From Vulcanimicrobiia bacterium (lineage in GTDB: Bacteria; Eremiobacterota; Eremiobacteria; Baltobacterales; Baltobacteraceae): DNA of 26,175 nucleotides. The stretch spans positions 1 to 26,175 of the forward strand of contig JAMXLG010000221.1 in NCBI GenBank assembly GCA_024281135.1, read 5' to 3'. Below, in pieces: positions 23,027-26,175 of the stretch. Positions within the stretch are counted from its first letter, which is position 1; the number at the start of each line of letters is the position of its first letter. A model generated the notes under the pieces. The model was not told where the DNA came from. It worked only from the letters and a program-made list of their open reading frames with translations, and did not search any database. The position numbers were made by a program, and so were the translations under genes.

Positions 23027-24351
23027 ACGACCTCCGCTTCCATGCGTAGTGGGAGTGTGGCTTTCATGTGTGTCCATACTTGCTCGGCAAGCGCCACCGT
23101 CTCGTTGACGTTGAGCGTGCCGTTGACGATGTGCGCACTGTTCGCGGCAAAGACACCCGCAACGGACGTCGCGATCGGCGGTAGCCGGTCGGAATAGCCG
23201 ATCGTGGGCACCGGAAAGACATACGGCACGCGCGAGACGCGAAATGCGCGTACGTCTTCCCGGCGCAGTTGCGGATGCATGCGCCCGAGTTCGCCGAGAA
23301 AGAGCGTTTGAATCTCTTCATCGCTCCAACGCAGCGCCTCGTCGTCCGGCGCGACATATTTCGGAAGATAAATCAGCGAACGGCCGTGGAACGTCTTCGC
23401 CCGCTCGACGAGCGCGGTCATTTCGATGACCGCCGTAAACGGAATCGAAGCGTCGGCGATGTTCGTGATGTAATACGGCGTCAGCGCTCGTTCGGAAAGC
23501 AGCGACGCGCAGACGATGCCTTGGTACTCGATGCCGTTATGGAGCAGTTGCTCGCGTCGATCGAGATCGGGAACGATGCGTGGAACGAGCGGCGATGCGA
23601 GCGTCACCAGCACTTGGTCGAACGACGACATCCCTTCATCAGTCATCACAGCTACGCCGGTGGCCGAACGGGTCACGCATTGAACGCGGCGCGAGGTGCG
23701 TATCTCGACTCCGCGTTCCCGAAGGCGTTCTTCGTATCGGCGCAAGATGGTCTCGTATCCACCGCGCACATATCCGAAGAGTTCGCGTTTGGCCCCGGTG
23801 CGGCGTGCGGCGTACATGCGCGCAATGATCGCCCAGATGAATGCAGCAGAAGCACGACGTGCATACGGGCCGAGTTTCGCGCGCAGCAGCGGAAGCCAGA
23901 TGCGCTCCACGGTTGCGCGCCCGCATTCTTTCGTGAGCCATTCGACTGCGGTTATCGACTCGAGCGGCTTCCAGTTCGTGATGCGCGACGCTTTGAGAAT
24001 GAACGCGCCGAGCCGTGCTTTTTGCCACAACGACAGCGGCGGAAATGCAAGAAAGTCGAACGCAGTCGTAAACGGATACATCTGTCCGTCGACATAGAAC
24101 CCCGTTTGCGCGGGGACGAAGTGCATGTCGCTGCTTAAATCCAATTCATCGAGCAGCGCGCGCAGCTTGGTGTCGGAGTAGAGCGTCACGTGATAGTGAC
24201 GATCCCAGACGCAGTCGCCGATTTGCCACGGTGCAGCAAGGCCGCCGCAACGAGGCGCTGCCTCCAGGATCGTCACTCGATGGCCCTCGGCCGCCGCGCG
24301 CCACGCGACGGTCATTCCGAGGAGCCCGCCCCCTACGATACCGATGTTCAA
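23023..24351 (-). CDS. FAD-dependent amine-oxidase/protoporphyrinogen-oxidase-like protein of a polysaccharide operon
   Basis: The open frame extends to 24480, but the Rossmann motif starts at NIGIVGGGLLG. A TTG at 24351 makes a four-base TTGA overlap with the acetyltransferase stop, like the ATGA joints elsewhere in this operon, so I place the start there (442 residues). GGGLLG (7-12), EAAPRCGG and a late GVFAANSAHIVNGTLNVNE segment mark an NAD(P)/FAD oxidoreductase of the PPOX-like group. These are frequent in exopolysaccharide clusters, where their substrates are mostly unknown. A heme role is unlikely in this context. Confidence 0.82.
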   Translation of the reverse strand: MNIGIVGGGLLGMTVAWRAAAEGHRVTILEAAPRCGGLAAPWQIGDCVWDRHYHVTLYSDTKLRALLDELDLSSDMHFVPAQTGFYVDGQMYPFTTAFDFLAFPPLSLWQKARLGAFILKASRITNWKPLESITAVEWLTKECGRATVERIWLPLLRAKLGPYARRASAAFIWAIIARMYAARRTGAKRELFGYVRGGYETILRRYEERLRERGVEIRTSRRVQCVTRSATGVAVMTDEGMSSFDQVLVTLASPLVPRIVPDLDRREQLLHNGIEYQGIVCASLLSERALTPYYITNIADASIPFTAVIEMTALVERAKTFHGRSLIYLPKYVAPDDEALRWSDEEIQTLFLGELGRMHPQLRREDVRAFRVSRVPYVFPVPTIGYSDRLPPIATSVAGVFAANSAHIVNGTLNVNETVALAEQVWTHMKATLPLRMEAEVV

Positions 24352-24971
24352 CGCAGTGCTCTCGCAAGTTCGGCGACGCGCAGTCCGTGAATGGCGAAAC
24401 GTGCGCCGCACGCTGCGCAATCGGTTTGCTCCTCGCCTTGGGTAAGTCGTTCGCCGCTCGGATAGAGTGGACGGCCGCACGAGCAGACATACCCGACGGG
24501 ACGCGCCGGATTGCCGATGGCAAGAACAAAGTCGGGTACGTCGTGCGTCACGACAGAACCCATACCAATCATTGCGAAGCGGCCGATCGTGATGCCGCCA
24601 CTAATCGTTGCTTGCGCGCCGATCGTCGCACCTTCGCGCACGAGCGTGCGCAACGTGTCTTCGTCGGGTTCGGATGGAAGGAGTTGCCGGAAGTCCGCGG
24701 TTGTCGCGCGCGGAAACCGGTCGTTGGTAAAGACCGTCCCCGCCGCAATCATCACACCCCGTTCGATTGTCACACCCGTGCAGATATAAACGAATGCGTT
24801 GATCTTGACGCGTTCGGCAATGTGCACGTCGTATGCGATGTAGGTTTTTTCGCCGATGATGCACTCTTCGCCGATATGAGTCGAATGACGGACGTGCACG
24901 TGGTCCCAGATCGCTGTTTGCCGGCCGATCGTGACCCCAGGATCGATGATCGCGGTCGGGTGAACGGCCAT
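24348..24971 (-). CDS. Hexapeptide-repeat N-acetyltransferase (WlbB/WbpD-like) with C-terminal zinc ribbon
   Basis: The 207-residue protein is a left-handed beta-helix built from repeats such as PGVTIG, THIGEE and IGMGSV, with the AAGTVFTNDRFPRA loop found in WlbB/WbpD, which acetylate the 3-amino group of UDP-2-acetamido-3-amino uronates. After the usual end (IGNPARPVGY) an extra tail holds CSCG and CAACG (Cys163, 165, 185, 188), a probable zinc ribbon. It starts one base after the dehydrogenase gene. Acetyl-CoA is the expected donor. The sugar is inferred from the neighbouring dehydrogenase and aminotransferase. Confidence 0.87.
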   Translation of the reverse strand: MAVHPTAIIDPGVTIGRQTAIWDHVHVRHSTHIGEECIIGEKTYIAYDVHIAERVKINAFVYICTGVTIERGVMIAAGTVFTNDRFPRATTADFRQLLPSEPDEDTLRTLVREGATIGAQATISGGITIGRFAMIGMGSVVTHDVPDFVLAIGNPARPVGYVCSCGRPLYPSGERLTQGEEQTDCAACGARFAIHGLRVAELARALR

Positions 24972-24972
24972 A

Positions 24973-25986
24973 TCAGGACACCTGAAGCGCCGGTCTGCTA
25001 CCGCTCTCTATCCGCTGCCAACGCGTTTCATCGAGGGCAGCGTATGCGGCTTGAATGACGTCGACCGATGCGAGCGCATCGACCGGTGTAACGACCAGAT
25101 CGGCATTTCCCGCAATCGCGTCGCAGAAATTACGCAACTGATCGCGGAACGCTTGAACTTTGTCGTATCCGCTTCCGAAAACGTCCCAGGCTGCGTCACC
25201 ATGGCGCAGAATCTTCGACTCACGCCATCCGACGACGATCGTGCCTTCGCTTCCGTAGATGCGCAGGTACGATTCGAGTTGTTTGTCGATGCTCCACGAG
25301 AGATCCGACGCGCCCATGACGCCGTCGTCGTTATGGACGAAGAGACGAACCGTGTCTTCCACCGCAAGCCCTTGCATTCGCCGCCCCTCGATGACTTGAA
25401 TGTCGCGAAGGTTCCCGAGGAAATAACGCAGCAAGTCGACGGCGTGCGTGCCGTTGTCGATGAGCACGCCGCCGCCGCTGACTTTAGGATCGGCATTCCA
25501 GCGCGTGCGCATATCAACGTGCGAGGTAAACGCGTTTTCGACGAAGACCAGGTCGCCGATTGCTCCGGCGCGCACGAGGTCACGTGCGCGGCGCACGTCA
25601 GTCACGAAGCGGAACTTCGAAGCCATGGTCAGGATGCGTTTGCTCGAGCGCGCTGTTTCGATCATCCGCAGCGCAGCAAGCGAGCTTGTTGCGAGCGGTT
25701 TTTCGCACAGCACGTGGTGTCCGGTCACGAGCAAACGTCGCGACACTTCTTCGTGGTACGCCGGGGGCGTGCACACGATCGCGGCATCGAACTCACCCGC
25801 CTCAATGAGCGATGAAAGACCGGAAAACGCGCGGGCTCCGACGCGCTGCGCATACTCTAGCGCAGCCTCGGGACGAACATCGCAGACGGCGCTGATAAAT
25901 GCACCATCGAAAGTGTTCATCGCCGCTTCGTACGCGCGAGCGATGGCACCGGCGCCGATGAGCGCTATACGAACCGGGGCGCTCAT
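24973..25986 (-). CDS. Gfo/Idh/MocA oxidoreductase, WlbA-like nucleotide-sugar 3-dehydrogenase
   Basis: The ATG at 25986 overlaps the aminotransferase stop (ATGA) and gives 337 residues; the longer open frame is a read-through of the neighbour. The NAD motif IALIGAGAIARAY, the CEKPLA lysine motif and GGGVLIDNGTHAVDLLRYF (Asp and His of the active site) are typical. In the WlbA/WbpB pathway such enzymes oxidise C3 of UDP-GlcNAcA before DegT amination and acetylation. The adjacent genes supply exactly those two steps, so this assignment is favoured over inositol or glucose dehydrogenases. Confidence 0.87.
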   Translation of the reverse strand: MSAPVRIALIGAGAIARAYEAAMNTFDGAFISAVCDVRPEAALEYAQRVGARAFSGLSSLIEAGEFDAAIVCTPPAYHEEVSRRLLVTGHHVLCEKPLATSSLAALRMIETARSSKRILTMASKFRFVTDVRRARDLVRAGAIGDLVFVENAFTSHVDMRTRWNADPKVSGGGVLIDNGTHAVDLLRYFLGNLRDIQVIEGRRMQGLAVEDTVRLFVHNDDGVMGASDLSWSIDKQLESYLRIYGSEGTIVVGWRESKILRHGDAAWDVFGSGYDKVQAFRDQLRNFCDAIAGNADLVVTPVDALASVDVIQAAYAALDETRWQRIESGSRPALQVS

Positions 25987-26175
25987 GCTGGTTGCAGCCT
26001 TGCTGTAACGGAACGAACGGCCCATTTCAATGCCTCCGCGATGAAGAGGACGTCTTCTTCCGTGTAGCGGTCGTTCCAAGGAATCACGAGGATGCGTTCG
26101 AGCGCCGATGCCGTTCCCGGGTAACGCTCGATGCGATAGTCAATCGCTTCCGGCCGTGCGAGCGTGAATGGAAAC
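25983..26175 (-). CDS. DegT/DnrJ/EryC1 aminotransferase, C-terminal end, runs off the right edge
   Basis: Reading leftward from the edge the last 63 codons are open. They contain YRIERYPGTASALERIL, IPWNDRYTEEDVLFIAEAL and end at a TGA overlapping the dehydrogenase ATG. This matches the C-terminal end of PLP-dependent sugar aminotransferases, in which VLPWN...YTEEDV is common. The PLP-binding lysine lies outside the window. It probably aminates the 3-keto sugar made by the next gene (WlbC/WbpE role). Confidence 0.75.
   Translation of the reverse strand, partial: FPFTLARPEAIDYRIERYPGTASALERILVIPWNDRYTEEDVLFIAEALKWAVRSVTARLQPA

Noticed and set aside
23269..24138. Plus-strand open frame of 289 codons
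   Set aside because: Antisense of the FAD oxidoreductase; no family resemblance.
1..26175. CRISPR arrays, tRNA, rRNA, insertion sequences
   Set aside because: No regularly spaced repeats, no tRNA-like cloverleaf ends, no transposase and no flanking duplications were seen by eye.

Overview
This is a dense, GC-rich bacterial window. It holds about 25 protein genes, no RNA genes and no mobile element. Many genes are tail-to-head with 1-13 bp overlaps, start codons include GTG and TTG, and at least one promoter seems to fire a leaderless mRNA. Split transketolase subunits, several GGDEF/EAL and PAS-SpoIIE regulators and surface-sugar genes suggest a free-living, little-cultivated soil-type bacterium. 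An Eremiobacterota-like lineage is my guess from overall style only; no marker in the window proves it.

Left region (1-4523): a NUDIX hydrolase and a partial GT4-type glycosyltransferase run leftward. Diverging from them is a three-gene overlapping cassette: a sugar-phosphate cyclase of the 2-epi-5-epi-valiolone synthase type (not dehydroquinate synthase), a ROK sugar/cyclitol kinase, and a divergent family-4 glycosidase-like NAD enzyme. This is the most interesting system here: it resembles the first steps of C7-cyclitol (acarbose/validamycin-like) pathways but carries an unusual third enzyme.

Region 4418-9423: a leftward operon (aminotransferase, threonine-dehydratase-like PLP enzyme, extended SDR) overlaps the cyclitol cassette tail-to-tail. 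It diverges from a rightward operon (ArsR-type repressor, RidA, PhzF-like, hotdog thioesterase). The two operons share a 54 bp spacer in which opposing promoters interlock over one AT-rich palindrome, the probable operator. RidA facing a PLP dehydratase suggests joint control of enamine chemistry.

Region 9424-9925: rpsO with its own promoter and leader, then a strong terminator nested inside a 30 bp inverted repeat.

Region 9925-20749, all leftward: gamma-glutamyltransferase, two GGDEF-EAL proteins whose active sites are degenerate in complementary halves, an HNH nuclease joined by a TGATG overlap, the two transketolase subunits, and a large PAS4-GAF-SpoIIE-HATPase regulator. A CHASE3 histidine kinase diverges from the gamma-glutamyltransferase gene at 20761.

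Region 22070-26175, leftward: a tightly overlapped surface-polysaccharide operon (DegT aminotransferase, Gfo/Idh/MocA dehydrogenase, hexapeptide acetyltransferase with an added zinc ribbon, FAD oxidoreductase, NodB-type deacetylase). Its first three genes match the WlbA/B/C set that builds 3-acetamido sugars.
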